46,522 nucleotides of DNA from Ardenticatenaceae bacterium (GTDB lineage: Bacteria; Chloroflexota; Anaerolineae; Promineifilales; Promineifilaceae). The notes beneath the pieces were generated by a model, which saw only the letters and a list, made by a program, of their open reading frames with translations, searched no databases and was not told the DNA's origin. The DNA lies in the NCBI GenBank assembly GCA_020634415.1, contig JACKBT010000036.1, forward strand, positions 1-46,522, in the 5' to 3' direction. Of this stretch, positions 36,480 through 44,423 are shown piece after piece; position 1 is the stretch's first letter; the number at the start of each line of letters is the position of its first letter. The position numbers and the translations under genes were made by a program.

Positions 36480-37789
36480 TGGGGATTTACGATTTACGAT
36501 TTACGATTTACGATTTGAACTCATTCATGATACAAGCACTTCCTGAAAATAGGTATTTTAGTTGGTTTAGCCGTGCGCCCTGGCGTATTTTAGTTTCTGG
36601 CCTGGTGTTGGCGTTGGGGCTGGTGGCCTTATTGATGTGGCAGTTGATGCAGGCACCGATGACGGAGATTGCCACGTTGGTATCGGCGTTGGCTTTGACT
36701 TCGGTGATTTCGTTGGGGCTGGGTTATTGGCTGTACCGGCGGGGCTGGGCGCGTTCGCCTTCTTTGATGTTGACGCTGCTGCTGACGTATGTGTGGGCGG
36801 CCGTTTTGACTTTGTTTAATGTGTGGGTGATGTCGGAGCAGATGTTTGTGAGCGATCATGACCTGACGTTGAGCATTGTGCTGCTGCTGTTTGCGGTGAT
36901 TATTGCCACGACGTTTGGTGTGTTTGCGGCGGCGAGTATTACGGATAGTTTGCGGCAGTTGGATTTGACGGCGCAGGCGTTGGCGGAGGGGGATTTGGAG
37001 GCGCGAACGGCCGTTACCGGGCGTGATGAAGTGGCTCGTGTGGCCGCTTCGTTTAATGAGATGGCCTTGCAGTTGCAAACGGCCGAACAGGAGCGTGAAA
37101 AGTTAGAGGGCCTGCGCCGCGAATTCATCGCCTGGACTTCCCATGATTTACGTACCCCTCTCACCAGCATCCGGGCAATGGTGGAAGCACTGCACGATGG
37201 TGTGGTGTCTGATCCTGAGATGCAGCAGCGATATTATCGCACGATTCGCAGTGATGTGATGGCGATGAATAAGCTGATTGATGATTTTTTTGAGTTGGCG
37301 CAACTGGATGCCAATGGGCTGGTTTTAGAGTTGTCCGATCACTCTTTGCGCGATTTGGTTTCGGATACTTTGGAGAGTTTTCAGGCTTTGGCGCAGCAGC
37401 GGCAAATTGAATTGGTGGGCGATGTGGGTACAGGAATTGATCCGGTGCGGCTGAATGCCGAGAAGATGGGGCGGGTGCTGGCGAATCTGGTGAGTAATGC
37501 GCTGCGGTATACGCCGGATGGGGGGCAGGTGGCGCTAGGGGTGCAGCGAACGGCCGTTGGTGTGGAAGTAACTGTGTGTGATACGGGGCCGGGCTTTAAC
37601 CCCGATGATTTAGAGCGAGTGTTTGAGAAGTTTTATCGGGGTGAACAAGCTCGCAGCCGGGCTACAGGTGGGGCCGGTTTGGGGTTAGCCATTGCTGCGG
37701 GAATTGTGGCAGCGCATAACGGCCGTATTTGGGCCGCTAACCGAGAAAAAGGTGGCGCTTGCGTAGGGTTTGTGCTGCCCAAACCCTAA
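36479..37789 (+). CDS. Membrane sensor histidine kinase
   Basis: A 436-residue kinase. Four predicted helices (about 37-56, 65-85, 96-117, 129-151) precede a HAMP region (about 152-204), then the H-box EFIAWTSHDLRTPLTS with His222, N-box NLVSNALRYTPDG and ATP-lid motifs VCDTGPGFNPDD and GGAGLGLAIA. The start is uncertain: GTG 36476, ATG 36479 (overlapping the regulator stop) or ATG 36527. Between the first two and the third lie four 7-base GATTTAC repeats, which in this frame encode IYDLRFTIYDL. Confidence 0.9.
   Translation: MGIYDLRFTIYDLNSFMIQALPENRYFSWFSRAPWRILVSGLVLALGLVALLMWQLMQAPMTEIATLVSALALTSVISLGLGYWLYRRGWARSPSLMLTLLLTYVWAAVLTLFNVWVMSEQMFVSDHDLTLSIVLLLFAVIIATTFGVFAAASITDSLRQLDLTAQALAEGDLEARTAVTGRDEVARVAASFNEMALQLQTAEQEREKLEGLRREFIAWTSHDLRTPLTSIRAMVEALHDGVVSDPEMQQRYYRTIRSDVMAMNKLIDDFFELAQLDANGLVLELSDHSLRDLVSDTLESFQALAQQRQIELVGDVGTGIDPVRLNAEKMGRVLANLVSNALRYTPDGGQVALGVQRTAVGVEVTVCDTGPGFNPDDLERVFEKFYRGEQARSRATGGAGLGLAIAAGIVAAHNGRIWAANREKGGACVGFVLPKP
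36484..36516 (+). repeat. Tandem 7-bp repeat (GATTTAC)x4 at a gene start
   Basis: Four exact GATTTAC copies (36484-36511) plus GATTT. They sit between the possible upstream start codons of the histidine kinase and a downstream ATG. Changing the copy number by one shifts the upstream reading frame. Confidence 0.9.
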
Positions 37790-37797
37790 AAAGGGCG

Positions 37798-38256
37798 TTA
37801 GTCACCACTACTTACGCCAATTGAAGCCCGTTTACCGAATGTTCCATGCGGCAGCCGGGGTTGCAAATAAGCGTATAGATACATTCCCGACATAGCTCCC
37901 AAAAAGGTAAAAAGCGTTAATATCGTGCCCGCTCCAATTTGAGCATAAATTGGCCCAGGACAAGCCCCTGTAATGGCCCAGCCTACGCCAAATAAAGTAC
38001 CCCCAATCACCACACCTTTGTGAAGCCTTTGCTCCTTGAAGCGAATGACTTCACCCGTTACAGTGCGTGCTTGTGACCGTTTGAGGATCAGGATGGAGAC
38101 CATGCCCACAACAATGGCCGAAGTGATGACCAGATACATGTACGGGTCTTTGAACAAGAACATATCGTTGATCTGAAACCAGGATATAACCTGCGTTTTG
38201 ACCAAAACAATCCCAAAATAAACACCTGTTATTAATGTCAAAATTCTGGTTTTCAT
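37798..38256 (-). CDS. YeeE/YedE-family half transporter (DUF6691 type)
   Basis: A 152-residue membrane protein with four helices. The motif GVGWAITGACPGPIYAQIG near residues 89-107 has the conserved Cys of sulfur-compound transporters of the YeeE/YedE class. I chose ATG 38256; the longer frame from 38340 is not family-like. It follows its partner by 13 bases. Pairs of such half proteins (PmpA/PmpB type) are commonly next to persulfide or rhodanese genes, as here. The likely substrate is thiosulfate or a related sulfur anion (inference). Confidence 0.85.
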   Translation of the reverse strand: MKTRILTLITGVYFGIVLVKTQVISWFQINDMFLFKDPYMYLVITSAIVVGMVSILILKRSQARTVTGEVIRFKEQRLHKGVVIGGTLFGVGWAITGACPGPIYAQIGAGTILTLFTFLGAMSGMYLYAYLQPRLPHGTFGKRASIGVSSGD

Positions 38257-38269
38257 GATGGTTCTCTCC

Positions 38270-38761
38270 CTACGGCAAAATGAGTGGCAAGATGAGCCAG
38301 GTGGAAATGAGGCCACCGACAAAGAAAAAGATGGTGGCAACTAAACTGGCTAATTGTAAGTTGGAGATACCCGTAATGGTGTGACCAGAGGTGCAGCCAC
38401 CCGCATACCGAGTGCCAAAACCAATCAGAACACCACCCGCGAACAAAATCAAAACGCCTTTAAGGCTGGCATACGCTTCGGGCAAAAAAGCAGCAGGCTG
38501 CGAGGAGAGAAGGTAGTTGCCAATAAAGCCCCCGATCAGTACCCCTGTTACGAAGATAATGCTCCAGGTGTGGTCGCGCCAGTTGTAATTTTTGCTCAGA
38601 TAGGGAAGTTTGGTGCGGGGGGCACAGGCGGCCCCAATATGACGCAGACTGCTGGATATGCCAAAGCTTTTGCCAGTGAGGATGAAAAGTAAGGGAACGG
38701 TCAAACCAATCAGGGGGCCAGAAACATACCAGGGCCAGGGTTCTAGCAGCCATTCAATCAT
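38270..38761 (-). CDS. YeeE/YedE-family half transporter
   Basis: A 163-residue membrane protein with four helices. GVLIGFGTRYAGGCTSGHTI near residues 115-134 is the hallmark Cys-containing motif (GGCTSGH) of the family. It and the following gene together correspond to a full-length YeeE, which has duplicated halves. It begins downstream of a terminator that ends the rhodanese transcript, so it may have its own promoter or depend on read-through. Confidence 0.9.
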   Translation of the reverse strand: MIEWLLEPWPWYVSGPLIGLTVPLLFILTGKSFGISSSLRHIGAACAPRTKLPYLSKNYNWRDHTWSIIFVTGVLIGGFIGNYLLSSQPAAFLPEAYASLKGVLILFAGGVLIGFGTRYAGGCTSGHTITGISNLQLASLVATIFFFVGGLISTWLILPLILP

Positions 38762-38787
38762 TCTTTTTACTCCTTCTTCAAATAAAA

Positions 38788-38823
38788 ATCCCCCAAGTTC
38801 CTTACATGAAGAACTTGGGGGAT
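38788..38823 (-). terminator. Rho-independent terminator or attenuator after the rhodanese gene
   Basis: A 13-bp perfect stem (38788-38800 with 38811-38823) read on the minus strand ends in GGGGGATTTTTATTT. It starts ten bases after the stop codon at 38834 and precedes the YeeE gene. Confidence 0.87.
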
Positions 38824-38833
38824 AGAGAGGGTT

Positions 38834-39601
38834 TTACATTTTGCAGAGGTTGCCTTCGCCGTCGAGCATGGGGAAATTGGCTGATTCCCAGGCTTCCATG
38901 CCGCCTGTGACGTTGTAGAGGTTTTTGTAACCTTCACGAAGCATGATGCTAATGGCGGTGCTGGAGCGTTTGCCTGTGGCGCAGGTGACAGCGATGCTCT
39001 GTTCTTTGTCCCAGGGGAGAGTGTCTAACAAAGCGGGGCCAGTTAGTTGGGGTACGGTGCGGGTGTAAGGTACGAGGCGTGCTTGTTCGATATGGCCTTC
39101 GTCCCACTCTTCTTGGTCGCGTACATCTAAAACTTGCAAGCCGTTGACCGTTAGCTTGTGTTTGAGGGTATGTACGTCCATTTGGGGGACGATAGTCAGG
39201 CTGTGGCCTGCTTTTATCCAGGCGGTGATGCCACCTTGCAGGTAGCCAGTTACCTGAGTGTTGAGGGCGATGAAGGCCATTTTGTAGACGGCCGTTTGAG
39301 CATCTGCATCTTTGCCCGTAACCAAAATTAAGGGGGCATCGTCGGGTGTCATCCAGCCTGCACGTTGTTCAAATTCATCGCTGTCTAGTTGAACATTAAT
39401 GGAGCCGGGAATATGACCAGCACCGAATTCGGCCGAGGAACGGGTATCAATAATGATGTGTCCTTCGCCGACATAATCTTGAACCTGGGCCGGGTTAAGG
39501 GCAGCGGCTTGGGGGTAATGTTTGGTTAACGGCCGTTTCCCCTGATTCGTGGCCACAATGTTCAAAATATTCGCCGGTTTTAAGGGCTGGTCATCTTGCA
39601 T
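38834..39601 (-). CDS. C-terminal two-rhodanese part, product if translated separately
   Basis: A 255-residue segment from the first ATG after the TGA (39601). The first domain (IIIDTRSSAEFGAGHIPGSI, then ILVTGKDAD) has no catalytic Cys. The second (QVLDVRDQEEWDEGHIEQAR, then VTCATGKRSSTAISI) has it. The 33 codons between the TGA and this ATG are open in the same frame and conserved in sense with the dioxygenase end, and no good ribosome binding site precedes the ATG. A separate gene is therefore unlikely. Confidence 0.55.
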   Translation of the reverse strand: MQDDQPLKPANILNIVATNQGKRPLTKHYPQAAALNPAQVQDYVGEGHIIIDTRSSAEFGAGHIPGSINVQLDSDEFEQRAGWMTPDDAPLILVTGKDADAQTAVYKMAFIALNTQVTGYLQGGITAWIKAGHSLTIVPQMDVHTLKHKLTVNGLQVLDVRDQEEWDEGHIEQARLVPYTRTVPQLTGPALLDTLPWDKEQSIAVTCATGKRSSTAISIMLREGYKNLYNVTGGMEAWESANFPMLDGEGNLCKM

Positions 39602-40261
39602 ATAATTGATAAATCTTTCTTTGTTCTGGAAGCGTAACGAGTCATTAAAACGCCGCTCATAGCCAACCGTAGTGACAACCTTGCCACTGGTGACGCGGCC
39701 TCAGGTAGACCCGGCTAGATGGCCGGGATATACCTCAACATGGTCGGGCAAATTGAGAAAGCGGGGGATCGCTACATCAAAAAGAACCGGTGCGCCCACT
39801 TCGCCAGCCTGGGCTAAGTCGGGCCGGGCCACATCGCCAACCAGGACGAAATCGGCCGTTAAAATGCACCAGGGTTCATCACCGCGAGGAAAATCATACA
39901 CCAGCAGGTTAATCTGCTCGGGGCGGTGGCCTGGCACATGAACCACCTCCAGCCCCACGCCACCCATGCGAATCATGTCACCATGCTTCACACGTGTGGC
40001 TTCATACGTAATATCAGCCAGCTCAGGCAGAATCAATTCTGCCCCAGTTGCTTCCGCCAGCCAGGTTGCCCCAGATACATGATCCGCATGGCTGTGGGAA
40101 TCAATCACATAACGAATCTTGGACTTCTTCTTCTTGGCCATATCCATATAGGGTTGTATATCCCAGAGGGGATCAAACACAGCACATTCGCCAGTTTGTT
40201 GACAACCTACCATATAGGTGGCACAACCTGTCTCTTCTCTAATTAAGGTCTCAAACCACAT
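38834..40261 (-). CDS. Candidate selenoprotein: CstB-like persulfide dioxygenase-rhodanese with in-frame TGA
   Basis: One frame of 475 codons from ATG 40261 to TAA/TGA-type stop at 38834, broken only by TGA at 39703-39701 (codon 187). Residues 1-220 are a metallo-beta-lactamase-fold persulfide dioxygenase: HSHADH (56-61), PGHRPEQ (110-116), GDVARPD (142-148) and PGHLAGST before the TGA. The codons after it (GRVTSGKVVTTVGYERRFND) continue the family pattern, in which homologues read PGH.AGS.CGK. A first rhodanese-like domain (about 255-330) lacks the active Cys and a second one has VTCATGKRSS. This order equals that of S. aureus CstB, which oxidises persulfides to thiosulfate. A stem-loop after the TGA resembles a SECIS. 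If selenocysteine is not inserted, the gene is split or the TGA is an error. Confidence 0.75.
39671..39703 (-). promoter_or_regulatory. TGA codon with candidate bacterial SECIS stem-loop
   Basis: On the minus strand TGA (39703-39701) is followed by 19 bases and then the loop AGGT (39681-39678). The loop is closed by a 7-bp stem, AGTGGCA (39688-39682) with TGTCACT (39677-39671), including one G-U pair. ACC and GGT extend it below with a two-base bulge. The E. coli fdhF SECIS has an AGGUCU loop at about the same distance from UGA. Confidence 0.6.
39701..40261 (-). CDS. N-terminal dioxygenase part, product if the TGA acts as stop
   Basis: A 186-residue metallo-beta-lactamase-fold protein ending in PGHLAGST. 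It would retain the Fe-ligand motifs but lack the end of the dioxygenase fold and both rhodanese domains. This is the form automatic annotation will report. It starts about 12 bases after an AAAGGAG site. Confidence 0.6.
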   Translation of the reverse strand: MWFETLIREETGCATYMVGCQQTGECAVFDPLWDIQPYMDMAKKKKSKIRYVIDSHSHADHVSGATWLAEATGAELILPELADITYEATRVKHGDMIRMGGVGLEVVHVPGHRPEQINLLVYDFPRGDEPWCILTADFVLVGDVARPDLAQAGEVGAPVLFDVAIPRFLNLPDHVEVYPGHLAGST

Positions 40262-40414
40262 GATGTGTCCCTACTCCTTTTGTCATCAAACAACATTTTA
40301 ACCAGCCTAATTGTACTATTGGGCTGCAAAAGGATTGTAATAGGAATGTAATGATTGCGTAAGGATAGCCGATGGCTGCTGGGGGAATTTAGTAGGAGTT
40401 ACGCACTTGAAGTG

Positions 40415-40493
40415 CTGTGGCCGGCCTCCTGGCCGAGCCACCTGTCTGGGGGTTGATACCAGATGTAGGGTCGAGGCGCACCTCGACCCTACA
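40415..40493. repeat. Two hairpins between the ugd and cstB-like genes
   Basis: TGTAGGGTCGAGG (40464-40476) pairs exactly with CCTCGACCCTACA (40481-40493) over a CGCA loop. A weaker GTGGCCGG/GGCCGAGCCAC hairpin lies at 40417-40442. The spacer 40262-40536 holds these, the likely promoter of the dioxygenase gene and no gene. Confidence 0.7.
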
Positions 40494-40536
40494 TCAAACG
40501 CCGATTACCCCTTCAAATCCCAAAGATTCTGATCAA

Positions 40537-41979
40537 TTAGACTGTTTGGGGACTCAATTCTTCCTTAGCCAGGCCATTGGTGCTTTGGGCCGGGCTTTGT
40601 GACTTTTGCAGGAGCGGGCTGCCGACGGCCAGATAGTCATACCCTTTCTCTACTAAAGCTTCAAAGTCGGGAATCATACGACGACCGTCTATGACCAAAT
40701 ATGGCGGCTGTACGGCTTGCTCAATCGTGCGCGACAAGCCCCGGAACTCTTCCCAATCGGTGGAAATAAATACCGCGTCACTGCCCGCCAAAGCGGCCTG
40801 GGGTGATTCATGGTAGCTGATGCGGTTAAAGAGGTGATTCTTCTCAGGGTTGAACCAGTAATTCTTGGCATCTTCCATCGCCAATGGGTCATACGCCCGA
40901 ATCTCTTGAACACCTCGTGCCAACAGGGCCTCCACCGCCTTCAAGGCGGCTGAATCGCGCATGTCGTTGGTGCGCTTCTTGAAGGCCAGACCCAAAATAG
41001 CCACTGTTTTCTGGTTGAAGTTGAAGTCGGCTTCATAAACGGCGCGGTCAATTAAATAAGTCTTTTGATACTCATTAATGTTGTACACAGCCTGCAGTAA
41101 ATCTGTAGAACGGCCGACTTGATTCAACTGATAAATTAGCGATTGAATATCCTTGCCAAAACAACTGCCACCCGCCCCGTTACTCACATACGACCCCCAG
41201 GTGCTAATGCGCGAGTCAGAGGTCACACCGATCTTCAAATCTTCCATGCGAATATTTTCGTGGGCTTCGGCCACCCGTGCCCCTACACCATTCCAGAAAG
41301 AGATGTAAGAGAGCAGCAGGGTGTTGCCCAGATATTTGATAGCTTCGGCCGTTTCTGGGGTGGTTTCCAGGTAACGAATGCGAACATGATTGCGGAATTG
41401 GGAGTAGACTCGGCCTAAAATTGCCAAATCCTCGCCCGTATCGGCCCCTACCACAATGCGGTCTGGCTTGCGGGAGCCATCCACGGCGTTGCCCTGTGCC
41501 AAAAACTCTGGATTGGAAGCAACACCAAAATTTTCGACACCATGCTCTTGCATGATGTTTTCTAACAGCCGTGCCGTGCCAATCGGCACAGTGCTTTTAT
41601 TCACCAAGACGACCCGTTTTTGGTCCTGACGATTGGCTAATAACTCGGCCAGATGATGAGCGGCATTGAGGTAGTAGCTGAGATCAGACGAGCCATCGCG
41701 TTTGGGTGGTGTGTTGAGGCAGAGAAAGAACACATCTGTCCCATCGGCTATTTCGTCAATGTTGGTTGTAAAGAAGAGATATTTATTATAATTTTCGGCA
41801 ATGATGGCCGAAAGCCCCGGCTCATTGACAATGCGCTCTATCCGAGCCGGATCACAGCTTTTGTAGGCCGCAATCTTCGATTCATCAATATCATAAGCCC
41901 ACACTTCGTGACCATATTCAGATAAAACGGCCGCATGAGGCAGCCCCACAAATCCTGTTCCAACGACTACAATTTTCAT
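40537..41979 (-). CDS. ugd: UDP-glucose 6-dehydrogenase (nucleotide sugar dehydrogenase)
   Basis: A 480-residue NAD-dependent enzyme that oxidises UDP-glucose to UDP-glucuronate for polysaccharide synthesis. MKIVVVGTGFVGLPHAAVLS binds NAD, VNKSTVPIGTARLL and NPEFLAQGNAVDGSRKPDRI are conserved, and the catalytic Cys273 is in NGAGGSCFGKDIQSL. AILGLAFKKRTNDMRDSAAL is the C-terminal signature. A GGAGGAAC ribosome binding site precedes the ATG. UDP-glucose is the likeliest substrate; UDP-ManNAc or GDP-mannose enzymes are close relatives. Confidence 0.9.
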   Translation of the reverse strand: MKIVVVGTGFVGLPHAAVLSEYGHEVWAYDIDESKIAAYKSCDPARIERIVNEPGLSAIIAENYNKYLFFTTNIDEIADGTDVFFLCLNTPPKRDGSSDLSYYLNAAHHLAELLANRQDQKRVVLVNKSTVPIGTARLLENIMQEHGVENFGVASNPEFLAQGNAVDGSRKPDRIVVGADTGEDLAILGRVYSQFRNHVRIRYLETTPETAEAIKYLGNTLLLSYISFWNGVGARVAEAHENIRMEDLKIGVTSDSRISTWGSYVSNGAGGSCFGKDIQSLIYQLNQVGRSTDLLQAVYNINEYQKTYLIDRAVYEADFNFNQKTVAILGLAFKKRTNDMRDSAALKAVEALLARGVQEIRAYDPLAMEDAKNYWFNPEKNHLFNRISYHESPQAALAGSDAVFISTDWEEFRGLSRTIEQAVQPPYLVIDGRRMIPDFEALVEKGYDYLAVGSPLLQKSQSPAQSTNGLAKEELSPQTV

Positions 41980-42427
41980 TACTTTTGTTCCTCCGTGGTA
42001 TTAACCACAAAAATTGAATCCCTGAAGTTCAATGGACAATACAATATAAAACGTAGAGAGATATAAACGTTTTGGATGGTAAATGTAGAGTTTGTCTGTG
42101 AACTGCAAAGAGTCTAAATATAAGTTTGTAAAATGAATGCGGTTTTTCCTGGATGGTAGGATACCATATTAGAGGTTAACTACCGCATATTACAATTTGT
42201 CTTAAACTACTTGAAGTGTCCTGCAAATAATTTGTCCAGGTCGAATCAGTTTCTCCCCTTGCCCCCGGTAAGAAAACTTATAGGAGCTCGGGGGACTGCA
42301 AACGCTTTTGATGTTTGTTTATACACAGATAACTAATGGAACACGCAACATATGCTGGGGTTGGTACTCGCGGCTTCTCTCTGTTAGACGCTGCCGACAA
42401 GTATACACAGGCTTTGGGGGATGGATG
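41980..42427. other. Gene-free AT-rich region with the ugd leader
   Basis: Between amylosucrase and ugd, both on the minus strand. It holds the ugd ribosome binding site, an ATTA-centred palindrome GTGGTATTAACCAC (41995-42008), AT-rich sequence suited to promoters around 42040-42130, and a nested hairpin near 42262-42294 (CCCCCG/CGGGGG outside, TAAG-AAAA-CTTA inside). I see no credible gene. A known riboswitch fold was not recognised. Confidence 0.45.
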
Positions 42428-44365
42428 CTAGGGCACACTTTCCAGCCACACTACCTGATAGGGTTGCAGCCAAACTTGGTGCCACGCTTCAAATGGCTCG
42501 TTGAGATGATTGATGAGCTGGCCGTGGAAGCCCAGTTGCGCTAGCCGATCATATGAAACGCCTTGTGCTGCTTCGGTGAAGTTGGCCAAAATGAGTAAGC
42601 GGCCTCGCGCACTTTCCCGCACCAGGCCAAAGACGTGATCGTTGTGTGTCCACACAGGTATGGGGCGAGCCTGGGCGTGGAGCATGGTGGTGCGCTGACG
42701 GGCGGCGATGAGTTGGCGAAATGATTGGTAGATACGGCCGTTTACACTCCCCACATCCCCCCGCTTCTCCGCCACTTGCCAATCCATACGCGGCCGATGC
42801 AGCCAACGGCCGTCTGCCGCCAACATCTCATCCTGCAAATAACTCTCGTCATTCAACAGCCCCAACTCATCCCCCATATACAGCAGGGGAATTCCGCCAA
42901 AGGCCAAAATCAGATTGTGCAGCAGCACAATGCGCCGTATGGCTAAATCAACCGCCTTCTCGTCGCCATTCTCTAACGCAACTTCCAAACCAGCCAACGA
43001 AGCCAAGGCCCCATTTACGCGGCGGTCATTGGTTTTGGGATTAAATTGAAAGGTTGTGCCACGAGCGAAAGAGGTGGGAAAACGGCCGATATAAAAATCA
43101 CTCAAAAAGGCCCGGTGCGCGTAACCATTCAGCCCCACCCCCGCCGCATCCTCCTCCGTCACCGCCCAGCCAATATCATCATGGCAGCGCACATAAGTAC
43201 ACCACGACGTACCCGAGGGAATGGCGGGCATATTTTGCAGCGCGTGCGTCAGCAAAGCCACCTTGCGTTCGGCCAGCGCACTCCACAACATCACCATGAA
43301 GACATTGTGGTAGGCCAACTCACACTCCTTATTGGCCGCCTCACCGCGCCCCAAATAAGGCACAAGCTGCGGTGGCGACACAATGGCTTCGGCCTTCAGC
43401 AGTAAACCGGGCGCGGCTATCCGGCTGAGGGCGCGGAACGCTTGCAAAATTAAGTGGGCTTCGGGCTGATTTTCGCAATCTGTGCCCATGCGCTTCCACA
43501 TAAAGGCCACCGCATCCAGCCGCAGAATCTCCACCCCCTGGTTCGCCAGATAGAGCATAATGTCCAGCATCTCGGCCAAAACGGCCGGATTCTGATAATT
43601 CAAATCCCACTGATATTCGTTAAACGTCGTCCACACCCACTTGTCAATCTGCTCATAATAGGTGAAGTTGCCCGGCGCAAAATCGGGGAAGATTTCGCGC
43701 ACGGTGCGCTCGTAGCGGTCGGGCAGGGTGCGGTCGGGGAACATCAGGTAGTAGTCCTGGTAGATGGCATCACCCGCCATCGCTTTTTGCGCCCATTCAT
43801 GCTCTTTGGCGGTATGATTACAGACGAGATCAATGCACAAGCTGAGGCCATTGGCCCGCAGTTCGGCCGCCAGTTCGGCCAGATCGGCCATTGTGCCCAG
43901 CTTCTCGTTTACCTGCCGGTAACTGCTGACGGCGTAGCCGCCATCGTTGGCCCCCTGGCGCGGCTGCAGCAGGGGCATAAGGTGCAGGTAGGTGATGCCC
44001 AACTCCTTGAGATAGGGAATTTTGTGGCGCACGCCTTGCAAATTGCCCGCGAAGCGGTCGGTGTAGCAGACATAGGCCAGCATGTGGCTCTGTTGGAACC
44101 AGTCGGGTTCGGCCGTGCGCTGCAAATCTAGCAGGCGCAAATCGCGGGGGCGGCTGGCATATGCCTGGGCGACGATGTGGATGAGTTTGTGCAGCCAGGT
44201 TTGGTAGTGGGGATGACGGCCGTATAGTTGGGCAAACGGCCGTATCACATCCGCCCACGCCGTCCGCAGCCGTATCAAAAAAATCTCCTGCTCCAACGGC
44301 TCCATCAGCCGCAGCGGGCCTTGCAAAACTTCCTGACTAATTTGGGTAAGTGTGTCTGCTTGCAT
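42428..44365 (-). CDS. Amylosucrase (GH13)
   Basis: A 645-residue glucansucrase that builds alpha-1,4-glucan from sucrose. Catalytic residues are visible: Asp284 in EILRLDAVAFMWKRMGTDC, Glu326 in LLLKAEAIVSP and Asp397 in YVRCHDDIGWAV. The DCENQPEAH stretch after the nucleophile and the N-terminal helical domain (1-90) are typical of amylosucrase rather than alpha-amylase, and the length agrees with the Neisseria enzyme (636). No signal peptide is seen, so it acts in the cytosol. Sucrose hydrolase and trehalose synthase are less likely alternatives. Confidence 0.87.
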   Translation of the reverse strand: MQADTLTQISQEVLQGPLRLMEPLEQEIFLIRLRTAWADVIRPFAQLYGRHPHYQTWLHKLIHIVAQAYASRPRDLRLLDLQRTAEPDWFQQSHMLAYVCYTDRFAGNLQGVRHKIPYLKELGITYLHLMPLLQPRQGANDGGYAVSSYRQVNEKLGTMADLAELAAELRANGLSLCIDLVCNHTAKEHEWAQKAMAGDAIYQDYYLMFPDRTLPDRYERTVREIFPDFAPGNFTYYEQIDKWVWTTFNEYQWDLNYQNPAVLAEMLDIMLYLANQGVEILRLDAVAFMWKRMGTDCENQPEAHLILQAFRALSRIAAPGLLLKAEAIVSPPQLVPYLGRGEAANKECELAYHNVFMVMLWSALAERKVALLTHALQNMPAIPSGTSWCTYVRCHDDIGWAVTEEDAAGVGLNGYAHRAFLSDFYIGRFPTSFARGTTFQFNPKTNDRRVNGALASLAGLEVALENGDEKAVDLAIRRIVLLHNLILAFGGIPLLYMGDELGLLNDESYLQDEMLAADGRWLHRPRMDWQVAEKRGDVGSVNGRIYQSFRQLIAARQRTTMLHAQARPIPVWTHNDHVFGLVRESARGRLLILANFTEAAQGVSYDRLAQLGFHGQLINHLNEPFEAWHQVWLQPYQVVWLESVP

Positions 44366-44375
44366 AGTTGGGGAG

Positions 44376-44401
44376 GGGTAATTGGGTAATTGGGTAATTG
44401 G
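44376..44401. repeat. Tandem TAATTGGG repeat
   Basis: Three copies of an 8-base GGGTAATT unit lie between the membrane-protein and amylosucrase genes. No complementary arm is present. Confidence 0.8.
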
Positions 44402-44423
44402 CGAAGCACGGTGGCTTGATTAC

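Noticed and set aside
36484..36516. GATTTAC repeats as a real protein segment only
   Set aside because: The encoded residues are a by-product of the tandem repeat, the same style occurs in non-coding spacers, and the conserved kinase part begins later.
39610..39700. Treating the dioxygenase and rhodanese frames as two independent genes
   Set aside because: They are in the same phase with no other stop, the intervening codons match the dioxygenase family end, and the rhodanese ATG has no proper ribosome binding site. They are still listed as alternative readings.
38834..40261. General reassignment of TGA in this genome
   Set aside because: TGA ends several well-bounded genes here (sucC, atpA, atpI, the response regulator), so it is a normal stop elsewhere.
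42259..42300. c-di-GMP or other known riboswitch ahead of ugd
   Set aside because: The GEMM core motifs (GGGCAAACC, GACGCAAAGCC, GGTAGC) are not present on the minus strand.
42308..42544. Short plus-strand frame across the end of amylosucrase
   Set aside because: It overlaps the conserved 3' end of amylosucrase, lacks a ribosome binding site and shows no family features.
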